Source: Shinisaurus crocodilurus
Lineage: Eukaryota; Chordata; Lepidosauria; Squamata; Shinisauridae
Direction: 5' to 3'
Length of the DNA: 64,000 bases
NCBI GenBank assembly: GCA_021292165.1
Contig: CM037878.1
Location: 250,532,968 to 250,596,967, forward strand
A program made the translations under genes and the position numbers. The notes beneath the pieces were generated by a model, which was given only the letters and a program-made list of their open reading frames with translations, had not been told where the DNA came from and ran no database searches. The first letter of the stretch is position 1. Each line of letters begins with the position of its first letter. Shown piece after piece: positions 13,901-24,221 of this stretch.

Positions 13901-15825
13901 CTAGAAAGTCAGGGAAAGGGAAATCAGTCAGGGAAAATCAGGGAAACTGGTCACAAGTTGGGGAAGTCAGGGAAATTGTGATTAAGATACTCATGTAATG
14001 GATTTTTTGATATGACTGGCTTCTTGCAACTGGGTAATTTGTGCGTTCAAACAAACTGGAATCACTTTCAGTTGATTTGAAGATGTGAATATTTTGACAG
14101 GGGTCAGCAAATTGTCACTGGCTGGACTTCGTAGCCAGTCCTTATGTCTTCTGGCCAGCTGTAAAGTTCAATCCTGCCAGAGTTTGTCTCTCAGCAACTA
14201 TACCGTGCCAAAAATGAACATTGTAGCACTTTGCAAAACCCACTTTTCAAGCACTGGAAAAAGGGGGGGGGGTGTAGGAAAGAACCTTAGCAACAGAATC
14301 TTCAGGTTTTTTGTGGGGTGCACATGGGCCCATAGACTGCCCTCACATTCCCAAGTGTGGATAACCCAGGGGCACATGAGGTCCCACCAAAAAACCAAGA
14401 ATCATGTGGAAATGGGTGTTTTGGGGGGCCACCCCCTCAATTGCCCTCCCTTTCCAACAGGATTGCCGGGTGGGGGGCAGATTGACGTGATTGCGTGTCC
14501 CCTCAGTTTTGCCATTGACCCCGAGTTGCTAGCACCTCAGGGAGCAGCAAAACACGGGATTCTTGGTGCCAGGGGTATGTGAGTTTGACGTTACTTTGAC
14601 ACATGTCAAACCCAGCCCTCCCTCCTGTCAGTGGGAATTTCCTCCAGTTTTAGAGTTCCCCCAATGCTAGCAGTGGGGGACACTTGCAAAACTCGGCCAC
14701 TAGGGGCACCTGATTCCCCCCCCACTGCAAGAAACCAGGGTTACAGGAAGCGACCCACCAGGGCTTGCTGGAACAGCTCCTGCAAGCTCCATCTGAGTTG
14801 TGCAGGAAAATCCCCACTGTGCAGGAGAATCCTCTTGTTATCTCCTATCAGAGATAATATAGGTATTCCTCTCCCCCAGGGGGTGAAGCTTAGGCAGGGT
14901 GGGGCCTGCAGAGGGTGCCCAACCCTCTGCGGGCTGGATTGGGCACCTCCATGGGCTGGATTAGGCCCAAGAGCCAGAGGTGGCCCTCAGCTCCCCTAAA
15001 GGATAAGGTGCTTAGTTTGGGGGTCCTCAGATCCAGCTATCACTAGGGACCCAAGTGGTGCCTGTAATATATAACACTTTTCACCAGCTGAAGCTGGTTA
15101 TGATCCCTCCAGGACAGAGAGAGACTGATCAGAGTTACCCACGCTCTGGTATCCTCTAGACTAGACTACTGCAATGCATTGTACATGGTGCTGGCTTTGA
15201 AGAAACTACAGTTAGTGTAAAATATAACTGCTGGGTTGTTAACCAGGGCTGAACAAAAGGAATATATTACTTGGCCACATTTCTAAGCATGATTCAAAGT
15301 GCTGGTGCATACCTTTTTAAAGCCCTACATAGCCTGGGATTGTGTACCTGAATAAGTCCATAAATGCACAGTGGTGATGTGCGGATAAAGGTTAATACTT
15401 GGACAATCTTGCCTTGCACAGAAAGTAGGATTTAACTGTCTTTCAGGTCCTTTCCAATAAGTCAGTCTATTGTATGTTTAACTTCCTAGACAAAAAAAGA
15501 AATAGAAGAAAAAGGTGAATGGAAGCTGCCAACCAAGCACAATGAAGAAGGATTTTACTCTGTGCCATATGAACTCATTCAGGAAGCAGAAAATCACTGT
15601 GTGTTAAGTAGTCCTCTTCCCATAAAGTGCCCTGTGAGACTTATCCACGGCATAAAGGATGAAGATATCCCATGGCAGACTTCCATGAAGGTTGCTGAGA
15701 ACATTGTCAGTGGAGATGTGGATGTTATTCTCCGCAAAGGTGGCCACCATCGGATGAAAGAGAAGGATGATATCAAACTTATGATATACACTGTGGAAGA
15801 TTTGATTGAACAGTTGAGCACCTAG
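7558..15825 (+). CDS. ABHD10: ABHD10, mitochondrial alpha/beta-hydrolase domain protein 10
   Basis: Five coding exons (7558-7660, 11514-11697, 11956-12067, 13284-13421, 15490-15825) give 290 aa, slightly shorter than the human protein (about 306 aa) because the N-terminus is shorter. Known members are mitochondrial serine hydrolases with acyl-protein thioesterase and acyl-glucuronide-cleaving activity. The N-terminus is rich in Ala and Arg and lacks acids near the start (MAVAAAARALWRR), as expected of a mitochondrial presequence. The nucleophile elbow GSSLG is at residues 137-141 with Ser139. By alignment with the human triad, Asp236 (HGIKDEDIPW) and His266 (GGHHRM) complete the catalytic triad. 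The start ATG at 7558 has a good context (GAGGCATGG). It lies between PHLDB2 and TAGLN3 in the same orientation. All five exons join in frame and no lesion is seen. Confidence 0.95.
7997..8126. mobile_element. Palindromic MITE, family F, copy 2
   Basis: Near-perfect inverted repeat: GGGCGCAATCC ... GTTTAGACAGGAAAAGGTCC, ACAACTCCCAGCATTCCCC, then its complement back to GGCTTGCGCCC. It sits at the downstream edge of the ABHD10 CpG island. Flanks (TCG / TAAG) show no clean duplication. Confidence 0.75.
8910..8948. mobile_element. Fragment of family H inverted-repeat element
   Basis: GATTGCACAATAAAAGCCTCATCTAGAAG is the complement of the terminal sequence seen at 5098-5421 and 46808. Only one end is recognised. 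Confidence 0.35.
9060..9440. repeat. Degenerate tandem units shared with 6650-6985
   Basis: Contains CCAAATATGGGAATAACACTGG, ATTGCAGAGTTGTTATAAG, CACTATCTCTCATCAACC and CACCTGCAATGTAGGAATAATAGC in loose tandem. It lies in ABHD10 intron 1, with the related block upstream of exon 1. Confidence 0.5.
9418..9512 (+). repeat. LINE-tail-like interspersed repeat (family C)
   Basis: GGCCACTGTGTGAACAGAATGCTG, AACTAGATGGACTCTTGGTC and TGATCCAGCATGG. The same phrases occur at 40110-40205 and, inverted, at 44815-44965 and weakly at 21915-22010. Confidence 0.55.
9769..10015 (-). repeat. tRNA-derived SINE, family A (near full length)
   Basis: Minus strand reads GAGCCAGTGTGGCTGTAGTG ... GAGAAATCCGGGTTCTAGTC CCCGC ... 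CTCAGCCTAACCTACCTCAC ... GCCTTGGGTTCCTTGCAGG with an AT-rich tail. The best-preserved full copy in the window. Confidence 0.9.
11514..11697 (+). CDS. ABHD10: ABHD10 coding exon 2
   Basis: Acceptor TTTCTGTTTAG (ends 11513), donor GTGCGT (11698). It encodes CRQKSSHSFLNRADNPNLAY, then KLKGKNPGVVFLPGLYSNMNG, the first beta strand and oxyanion-loop region of the hydrolase fold. It ends with two bases of an Arg codon. Confidence 0.95.
11956..12067 (+). CDS. ABHD10: ABHD10 coding exon 3
   Basis: Acceptor ATTTCACAG (ends 11955), donor GTTGAT (12068). It encodes FDYRGCGNSEGNIKESTLG and KWRKDVLSILDELTQGPQ, with the family motif FDYxGxGxS. It ends in phase 0. Confidence 0.95.
12068..13283 (+). other. 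ABHD10: ABHD10 intron 3
   Basis: Holds a GC-rich interspersed repeat at about 12690-12980 (shared phrases such as ATCTCAGATCAGAGATAACAGCAGG, also seen near 14840 and 41610) and a CR1-like tail at 12987-13110. No additional exon is recognised. Confidence 0.65.
12987..13110 (-). repeat. CR1-like LINE 3' end
   Basis: TTTCATAGATCATAGAGTTGGAAGG, GCAAGGCCATCGAGTCC and CTGCTCAATGCAGG match the antisense of the CR1 LINE 3' end known from birds and reptiles. A near-identical copy lies at 39340-39470. Confidence 0.7.
13284..13421 (+). CDS. ABHD10: ABHD10 coding exon 4
   Basis: Acceptor TTTCCTATTAAG (ends 13283), donor GTAAGA (13422). It encodes 46 residues with the nucleophile motif VGSSLGGWLMLHAA and GIAVAADYLV. 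Phase 0 at both ends. Confidence 0.95.
13422..15489 (+). other. ABHD10: ABHD10 intron 4
   Basis: 2.07-kb intron. 13895-14000 has several AGTCAGGGAAA repeats. 14440-15000 is a GC-rich interspersed repeat related to 12690-12980 and 41550-42000. No exon is recognised. Confidence 0.6.
15490..15825 (+). CDS. ABHD10: ABHD10 coding exon 5
   Basis: Acceptor TTAACTTCCTAG (ends 15489). 111 codons plus TAG. It holds the catalytic Asp (HGIKDEDIPWQTSM) and His (LRKGGHHRMKEKDD) and the C-terminal helix ending EDLIEQLST. Confidence 0.95.
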   Translation, partial: TKKEIEEKGEWKLPTKHNEEGFYSVPYELIQEAENHCVLSSPLPIKCPVRLIHGIKDEDIPWQTSMKVAENIVSGDVDVILRKGGHHRMKEKDDIKLMIYTVEDLIEQLST

Positions 15826-16190
15826 CATAATTGCATGGTGACAGGAGCAGAAGAAGGCTCGGTTAGGAAAAAAAACTAATTTCAAAGGGTAACTGGTCAG
15901 CTAGACGGACCTGGAGATTTACAATTATTTTCTTACCGTTTCAGGTTTTGTTTTGTTTTTTTAGTAAATACAGCTATCTTTTTAAGGCTGCATTTGCACA
16001 AACAAACAAAATGTGAATAAAATGCTGCTGTTAAATCCCTTCTGTCCCACTCAAATTACCTTTATGCATTTCTTATATTTTCACACCCAGGTATACTTGT
16101 GCCAATAATTGCTACTTATCTTGTAGTACAGTGTGACCTTTTCACCCTTTTTTTACACTTTAAATAAATATGCATTATAATGTTATTCCA
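15826..16190 (+). other. ABHD10: ABHD10 3' UTR
   Basis: AT-rich sequence after the ABHD10 stop with AATAAA at 16016-16021 and 16163-16168. The first lies about 190 bp after the stop. Which signal is used is not known from sequence. Confidence 0.6.
16016..16168 (+). terminator. ABHD10: Candidate ABHD10 polyadenylation signals
   Basis: AATAAA at 16016-16021 and 16163-16168, both downstream of the stop at 15825. Confidence 0.55.
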
Positions 16191-19190
16191 CTTGAGTTGT
16201 GAAATGTAACTTATTAGTATCTAGAAATGTATCTGAAATACTCATGTGTTACTTCTAGTAGGAATCAATAGTTGGTTTTCTTAGTGCTGAGGGGTATTAA
16301 AAGCTAAGGGAAATAGACGTTTCATCTTGAATTACCTAAAATAGCTTAAATTATATATGTGCTTCCTTTACAAGAGTTATAGGCTACTAGAACTGTTCCT
16401 TATAATATTTTAGATGCAGCCTGTTACCAAAGTAAAAACAAAAACAAATTCATCATTTAATACACATCTGTGCCCCAAAGGAGGAATATTTTTAGTTGTA
16501 CGTTCACTTATCAGATGCCTGGACACCGAAGAAATTAATGGCGCTTTATTCCATATGTGTTTAGGGCTTGATGTAGCAGGACCCAACAACATGTAATATT
16601 AAATGCATCACAGTGATATCAGGGTTTGGTGTTCTTTTAATTAAAACCGAGTGATAGAAATGTTCCCTTTGGTGCGAATGGGAGCTTTCGTTCTTGCTAC
16701 TTGCTGGGCAGGGGCATTTTTGGTTTTTTTGCAGGATTGCAGTGTGAAGGGAAGAATTAAAGCACTCCTTCCTGCATGCTGTGGTCCCAATCCAGATTGG
16801 TTGTGTCCCACTTGGTTTTTATTAGGGGGGAAAACTGATGTCACTGCAAGTAACACATTTAATGTTGCATGTGGTTAGGCCTTGAGTCACACACAATAGA
16901 ACTAGGTCATAAGTATATTTTACATGCAAACAGATCAATGGTTCTGTTCAAGACTGCATTTTTAAAAAATAAACTTGTACTGGTGGTTTGCCAAAGATGA
17001 TCATATTTCCACATGCCAGGTGGACTGCTGCATATTTCACAAGCCTGATTTATCTTGTGATTGCAAATACTTTTTGTCAATGATGAGGATCCTGAAGCTT
17101 TCTAATAAACAGGCATGGTTTGGGGATAACATTTTCTTATAGGAATTGCTGCTATGCTATCTCCTAAGTAATGCTACTTTAAACTTACAAGATCATTACT
17201 AGAAAACATTGTTCTGTATGTAGCCTTGAAGAGGCAATGTCATCATGGTATTCTAGGGTTAGTGTTTCTCACAGTTCTTACGAGGTTTGCATCCTTTAGT
17301 GAGGGGGAAGCAGATCTGGTGCTATTATAGCTGAACAAAAAAACAAGTCAACATAAGTTATGCAATTATAAGATGAGATTCTTCATATTTCAGGTTAAGT
17401 ATTAAATCAATTTCTTCTGTGAAAATGAGATATTACTAGATCATGCAATTAAAGTTTCAAATGTATGATGTGTTACAGTTCATAAAAACAATCTAAAACA
17501 TGGTTCCTGCTGCTAGTTATTGCAGGTAGAATTTCCCAAGGGTGTGGCATTTCTTCGAAGGACAAGTTCCCTTTACACATGGAGGGAATCCCTCACGGGA
17601 TTCTGACTAGTGTGTGACATGCAAGATTACATCTTTCACATATTGTTAAAGTTCCTGATGACAAGCCATGCTGCTCTGCAATGTTGAGTCTGCCTTTTGT
17701 CAATGGCAAGACCATACCTGATGTCAGATGCTCAACTTCCAGAAAATCACTCCCTCAGTAGGTGCTATTCCCATTGAGACTCCCTAGCAATTGGAGTCTG
17801 GTGAAGTGCCTTATGGATTCTCAGCACTTAGTATTTTACAACTCTAGGGAAAAGGCTGCCTTTAATTGAAAGGTAGCAAATGTGGTTTAGCAACTTTGAG
17901 AAACATCACCCTGCATGTCTACACAAGCCTGGATGACCTGAGTATGCACCTGCTGAACAACATAAGTGCAAGTTTGTGTTGCACCTGCAGTCTTCTAGAT
18001 CACAGCATGACATGGAGGTGCTATTGTGAAAGTAGGTCTGATTTCTGTGTAATGAATTAAGTTATGCTGAATATTGCATAACAAAAACCTGTTCTCTGAT
18101 GCTGCATTTATGATGTTATTTCTGAGTATTCGTAGGGAATGTTGTGTTAATGTAAAAAGAGTCACTGGTAAAATCTGTAACTGTTCCAGGTTCCATTAGG
18201 TTATAGACTGCCCAAATAGGCTTCTCTGTTAAGCTGCAGAGCATGTTTGTCATAGCCGATTGTCCTTGATTATGCACTTTTATAAGTAAATCTGGGTAGC
18301 TTTAGTATCTTTTGCATGCTGATACAAAACAGGTACTCAATCCAATAACACTCCCAGTTCTTAGTCTCTTCTGCCTTTATGATGTTATTGTTTATCTCCT
18401 TCACACAATTCTCTCTTGTCAGAAAATTGAGCATAGAGAATTGTCATGCAAAGAAAGCCAATGACAAAATACAGATTTTTTTTAAAGTTTGAAATTAACC
18501 GTCTGCATGTGATTGAAAGGAGTAAGATGGCTGTGCATAAATTATAAACTGACATGAACTGTAATGACAAAAAGTAGGATTTCCCTCCCACTGTAAGAAT
18601 TTTATGCTGTTCAGTACCTTTAATAAAGAGATGCTGTTCTGAAGTGTACTTTTATATATTACACGTACTGTGGCACTGTCCACTTGAGAAGTCTATGTAG
18701 AATGTGAAAGGTTCATTTATAATGAGCTCTTAAAACAGGATAATTTACTTTTAATGCAGCTCAGTGACTGCAAGCCTGCCAGTGTTCTGCATTTCTTCCC
18801 CACCCACCCCATGTCGAGTAGCATGTTTAAACTTCGTATAGTGAGCACATTTTTCTGGTTTAGGCAAATAATGGCATTGAAATTTAGCCACAGCACAGAG
18901 TACATGCAGTGCTGTTCACTGGACTTGAGGTGAACACTAAACCTATGGTACGAAGATCAGCTGCTTGCTTACTACAGACCTAGACTGGCAATCCATTCTA
19001 TCATGAAATCCAGTGAGTTGAGTGGTAGTGTGAAACACTGGCTGTTTCGCTGCAGATCACTGCATACTAAAGATGTAGATCAACCCTTATTTTCCAGCTA
19101 GTACCTTGACTTTTACTTGCCTACATCCCAATTCCTTTTTTTAAAAAAATAGAATTTTCCAAAACAAAAACAAATCGTATTTGGCTTCTG
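16191..19190. other. Intergenic DNA without recognised features
   Basis: About 3 kb of AT-rich, largely non-repetitive sequence downstream of ABHD10. Some may belong to longer 3' UTR forms. I see no exon, RNA gene or clear mobile element. Confidence 0.5.
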
Positions 19191-19760
19191 CCTCATTGTC
19201 TGACAAACATAACCAATCCTTATCCAATCTGTTTTCTCTATTTTCACAGAAAGAATTTCTATCACCTTTACTAATATTCAAAAATCAAAACCCGAAATTA
19301 TTAAGTCACTTTCCCTCCCCAAAAAGTCCACCAGAGGTTTCCAGTCTTTCTTAAATGAAGATAAAAAATTTCTCTAATTAAACAAGTCAATTTCGCCATC
19401 TGTGCCAAGTCCAAAATTTTCAACAGCCAGTCTTCTATAGTTGGTATTGCTGCTGCTTTCCATTTTTGAGTGTAGATTATTCTTGCTGCTGTCATATATT
19501 GTAATAATGTTCCATAGTCTTTCTCAAGTTGTAGATCCATTATACCCAATAAGAACATTTCTGGTTTCAGCTGAATATTCACTTTTAAAATCCTTTGTAT
19601 CCATGTGTGTATTTGTATCCAATATGTTTTCACTTTTTTACATGTCCACCAGACATGATAAAATGTTCCTTCATGACTTTTGACATTTCCAACATACATT
19701 TAATGCATTTTTATACATCTTAGCCAATTTCACATGGGTTCCAAATTATTAGTAACGCTC
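19190..19760 (-). repeat. L1 LINE fragment, ORF2 C-terminus and 3' end
   Basis: The minus strand at 19699-19301 reads as an open frame of about 130 residues with the L1 ORF2 tail pattern GTFYHVWWTCKKVKTYW, IHTWIQRILKVN, PEMFLLGI and ARIIYTQKWK. It is 5'-truncated, as most L1 copies are. The part at 19190-19300 would be its 3' flank. Family knowledge: reverse-transcriptase retroposon; this copy lacks the catalytic part. Confidence 0.8.
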
Positions 19761-19935
19761 TTCCTATATCCCAATTCCTTCAGTAGTCATGAGATCATTT
19801 ATATAGTGCCTAAAGCAGTCTAGGTACTGTACACAGATCAACAATGCCAAAATATAGTTACTTCCTGCACACTTAACAATCTAAAAGACATGCTACAAAA
19901 AGGGTGGGGAGGGACAGAAAAAATCAGACACTAAT

Positions 19936-20130
19936 CTACTATATAAATGTGAAAGTTTGTGGGTGGGTGTGTACGGGCGTTGCGTGCGTCAAATAGGCTC
20001 CTACATGGTTCGACGGATCCGCCCCAAACTTGGCACACATACTCTCCATCACCCTAGGACGAAGACTGGTGGGTTCAAATCTCCGATAAACCTTCGCTGC
20101 GCTTGTACGGCCCAAAATAGATGAGAGCCA
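19936..20130. mobile_element. Terminal segment of an unclassified transposon
   Basis: Begins CTACTATATAAATGTGAAAG TTTGTGGGTGGG and contains GGCTCCTACATGGTTCGACG and CAAACTTGGCACACATACTC. Similar ends, inverted, lie at 23795-23835 (GACAGACACACATCCACTTT TATTACTATAGAT). The style recalls reptile Helitron or RTE-type ends. It directly precedes the minisatellite. Confidence 0.4.
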
Positions 20131-20290
20131 ATGTCGTCACCTGGAATGTTCGCTGGGGCCATTCAGGAGTGGTTATGCAAATCACCGACATAGAATGTTT
20201 GTATGAATTGCTGCCACGGGCCCAATCAGGAGTGGATATGCAAATCTCTCCCAACATCAAAACAGAATGTTTATATGAACTGCAGCTGGG
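20130..20290 (+). repeat. Two 63-bp-spaced units with perfect octamer motifs
   Basis: Two related units, each with CAGGAGTGG(T/A)TATGCAAATC followed by AGAATGTTT(G/A)TATGAA. ATGCAAAT occurs at 20175-20182 and 20238-20245. Function unknown. Confidence 0.7.
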
Positions 20291-20299
20291 GCCTACAGG

Positions 20300-21375
20300 G
20301 GGGGGAGGCGGGAGGCGGGATTTCATTTTTGGGTAGTCCCGAGGGGGAGGGGGAATGGATTTCATTGCTGTGTAGTCCCGGGGGGGGGGGAAGCTGGGAT
20401 TTCATTGTTGCGTATCCTGGGCGGGGGAGGGGGCAGAGCAGGGATTTCGTTGTGCAGTCCCGGGGGGGGGGAGCAGGGATTTCATTGTTGTGCAGTCCCG
20501 GGGGGGGGAGCAGGGATTTCATTGTTGTGCAGTCCCGGGGGGGGGCAGGGATTTCATTGTTGTGCAGTCCCGGGGGGGCAGGGATTTCATTGTTGTACAG
20601 TTCCCGGGGGGGGGGCAGGGATTTCATTGTTGTGCAGTCCCGGGGCGGAGCTTGGATTTCATTGTGTGGTCCCGGGGGGGGGGAGCAGGAATATGATTGT
20701 TGCATAGTCCCGGAGGGGGGAACAGGGAATTCATTGTTGCATAGTCCCAGGGGGGGGGGGAGCTGAGATTTCATTGTGTAGTCCCGGGGGGGAGCAGGGA
20801 TTTCATTGTGCAGTCCCGGGTGGTGGACAGAGACTTGATTGTGTAGTCCCGGGAAGGGGGGGAAAGCAGGGATTTCCTTGTACAGTCCCGGAGGGGGGAG
20901 CAGGGATTTCATTGTTGTGTAGTCCGGGGGGGAACAGGGAATTCATTGTGTAGTTCGGGGGGGAGCTGGGATTTCATTGTGTAGTCCCGGGGGGGGCAGG
21001 GATTTCATTGTGCAGTCCCGGGGGGGGGGGAGAGCAGGGATTTCATTGTGCAGTCCCGGGAGGGAGTACTAGCAGGGATTTCACTGTGTAGTCCCAGGGG
21101 AACAGGGATTTCATTGTGCAGTCCCGGGAGGGAGTACTAGCAGGGATTTCACTGTGTAGTCCCAGGGGAACAGGGATTTCATTGTGCAGTCCTGGGGGAA
21201 AGGGAACAGGGATTTCATTGTGTAGTCCCGGGGGTGGGGAGCAGGGATTTCATTGTGTAGCCCCAGGGGAGCAGGTAGTCCCGGGGGAGCTGGGATTTCA
21301 TTGTGCAGTCATGGGGAAGCTGGGAGTCCCGGGGGAGCTGGGATTCCATTATGTAGTCCCAGGGGGACCTTTCCT
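20300..21375 (+). repeat. G-rich minisatellite, about 29 units of about 36 bp
   Basis: Tandem array of units of the type AGTCCCGGGGGGGG-GAGCAGG followed by GATTTCATTGT(TG)TGC. The G runs vary from about 3 to 12 and unit spacing from about 28 to 48 bp. A 68-bp stretch at 21051-21118 is repeated exactly at 21119-21186. Open frames of up to 213 codons on both strands are products of the repeat, not genes. Confidence 0.95.
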
Positions 21376-24220
21376 ATGAAGGGATTCAAAACAGTGTACA
21401 GCTACCTTAAGGAATTTCGAACAAATAGTGCCTATAGGAAAATGACGACCTGTGCAATGCTGCGTAAGAAAAGCTAGTTCTTCATAAAGCTATACAAATA
21501 TTTTTATTATCAGGTGGAATGGCCACTGAGGGAGTCAATGCTGGACGGGCCAGAGGGAGTTTTGTCCCAGCCAAGCCAATGTGGATGGGTTGTACTTCCT
21601 CTGCTGTAGCCAGGTGGAATAACTGCTAATAAAGATTCTTACTTTATACATCCATTATAGAAACCACTTAAAATTCAAAATTCCGTTGGACTCTGGATGT
21701 TTTACAAATCCTTGTGCAATTGGCAAAGTGTCACCTACTAAATAAGAATGAGCTTTAGCTATTAACTGGGAATGCCTATTTAAAATCTTACCTTGGCTGT
21801 GAACTTGGTGGGCAGTCTTAAGGAATCTGTTGTCCCACAGCCCTGTCACCACACTGGGATAACAATGCTAACCTGCTTTACATGTATATTGTATGTATTT
21901 CTGAGATGCAAATATGAGAGTCCTCCTAGATCACACCAAAGGCATGTCTACTCTGGCATCCTGTTTTCTACAGTGGCTAACCAGATGCACGCAAGCAGGA
22001 AATGAGGGCAATGTATGTCAAACTGCGAGCAGGTGCAGTGTTACGTAACCCTAATTATTACTGCCTTTTGACCCAGGATCAGACTTGCTGTGAAGCAGTA
22101 GTTTCAAACAGCAGAATCTAAAGGGAGTCTTCCTTTGTTTCATTAAAAATACATGAAAATCTGGGGACTGATGCTATTTTGACCTTACTTCGGATACAAA
22201 ACTGCTGTAAGGTCAAGCATGGTCTCTTCTGCTGTATGAACTGAAGAGCTGGTTCTCACAGTCTCATGACATCTGGAATTAGTTAACATTGAATAATCTG
22301 AATGTTGTTTGAATGTTTCTTCTGTATTCCACATGCTTAGGGAAACGACCAAGGTCAGACATTTCCTTAACATTGCAGCATACATTCACCTTAAAGATGA
22401 GCATGTTCTAATCTCCAGGTTCCAATTATCTGAATGCCTTTAGCTGTGGCAGATTTGATTAGGTTTGTAATGCTAAATTCCCTTCATTATTGTCCTCCTG
22501 CAGATTTGTCTTGGAAATAAAATCATCCCAGCTGGCAAGACTGAAATAAGCCATAAACATTGATAGGGAGCTGCTAGAGTTTGATTTAAACTGTTAGACA
22601 GCTGATTGAGTTGCAACAGATATTCCATAGACAGCTGGTAACACTCAGCTGGCTTTTCATTTCTGTATTATGCAGCATCTAGCTATGTTCTTTTTGTAGT
22701 ATTTTTTATTGTTTTAAAAAATAATGCGGCGTTTAAGAGTCCTTGTTGTGAATGTAACAAATTATTTCCACGCTAGAACAAATCCATTTCCTGCTTTCTG
22801 CTCTGCCTTCGCACTGTGCCTTGTTTGTAGCATCAAGCTACACTAATGAAATTACAGGTCTATTAAAATAATTGATTATTTTAAACTTTAAGAGTAAAGT
22901 ATCATGTTGTGACATGACACTTTAATGCATATTACTGGGCTATTAACATTACAAAATGTTTAATCATTTTAACATAGACTATTCACAAGATGTCATTACT
23001 GATTCAACTGAAGTGGGAAAACAGTTTTCCATCCTAGCGTCTGCTACATTATAATCTAGTGATCTCTACACTGTCTATATCCTGTTATCCATTATCATTT
23101 TCTGCAGCCAATTCTGAAGTCATTTGTTTGTGTACAACATGAAGAAACAATAACCTGAGAAGATTACCACTTCACAGTAACTTGACTGACACTTCTACCT
23201 GTTACTAAGTTACCTGGAACAGTCCTTAGTTTTGATACAGCGAAGCCTTCAAGTGAATGTACACAGCTGTCAGAGTTGAATACATTATGTCCACCCTGTC
23301 AGAGTGAACCCATGGCTGCTGGCACCCCAAGTCATGGCACCTGCCATGGTGCTCCCCCTATAGCCCTTCAGGGAAGGGGTCTGTTCCACTCCATTCCCCT
23401 GTGGGAGGCTGCCCCACAGCAAGCTGCAGGCAGCAGTTACATATAACACTGTCCCTCAGCCTACTAATCTCCCTTGACTTCAAACTGGATAAAATGGAGA
23501 GGAGGAGGAGGAGGAGGATTATTATGTAAGCCGCCTTGGGTTCCTTGCAGGAAAAAAGACGGGGTATAAATATAATAAATAAACTGTATGGACTATGTGG
23601 TGGTCAGGGAAGTCTGCCCCTAGTGGCTGAATATGTTACTGCAGTGTTCAACCACAGGAACACATTTAAATTAATTTTTAAAAATAATGCATTTTTTTAA
23701 AAAAATAACCACGTGGTGCACACCTCTAGGGCCCCCTTAGTATGTATGCCATGTTTCAGGTGTCTAGATTTCATGGTCTTGGCACTATGGTGCTAAAGGG
23801 TGGACAGACACACATCCACTTTTATTACTATAGATATTTCTAGGACACCTTTAAAGGCAAGAGCACTCCCAAGGCAGCTTACACAGTAAATACCCATTAA
23901 AATGATAAACCAGCAAAAAGGAATAAAATCAACAAACACCAGCAATAAATACATCTGGCCCAGACTCTCAAGCTGCCTCATGAATGCAATTCTGGCAGCG
24001 GAGAGTTTCACAGGCTCCCTGTGTACAAAAATAAAAAAAAAAGGCACAACTACTTTTGCTCATTTGAGGGGCCTCTGGGCTTGGTTTGGGTCCCACCCAC
24101 CCACCCACACCTCTTGAACGTGTGGAGACTGTTCGAAGAGATAATGACAGTCAAAATCCCTCTAGGCAATCCCAAGCCATAGGATATATCATATGGTTCT
24201 TGGCCCATATTTTGAACTTA
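21376..24220. other. Intergenic DNA between minisatellite and LTR-like repeat
   Basis: No gene recognised. Contains a weak LINE-tail fragment (about 21915-22010), an AT-rich block with many TAAT and CAGCTG motifs (22430-23050), a 5'-truncated SINE A (23489-23584), and repeat ends near 23795-23840. The piece at 23850-24060 looks like the tail of an old LINE. Confidence 0.5.
23489..23584 (+). repeat. SINE family A, 5'-truncated
   Basis: AAAATGGAGAGGAGGAGGAGG ... TAAGCCGCCTTGGGTTCC TTGCAGGAAAAAAG ... GGGTATAAATATAATAAATAA: the 3' part of the family only. Confidence 0.8.
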
Positions 24221-24221
24221 C

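Noticed and set aside
14085..14999. Open frames of 165 and 122 codons in ABHD10 intron 4
   Set aside because: They run through interspersed repeats and show no domain or conserved pattern.
20203..21379. Long open frames on both strands (up to 213 codons, GlyGly- or Pro-rich)
   Set aside because: They are direct translations of the G-rich minisatellite; the repeat explains them in every frame.
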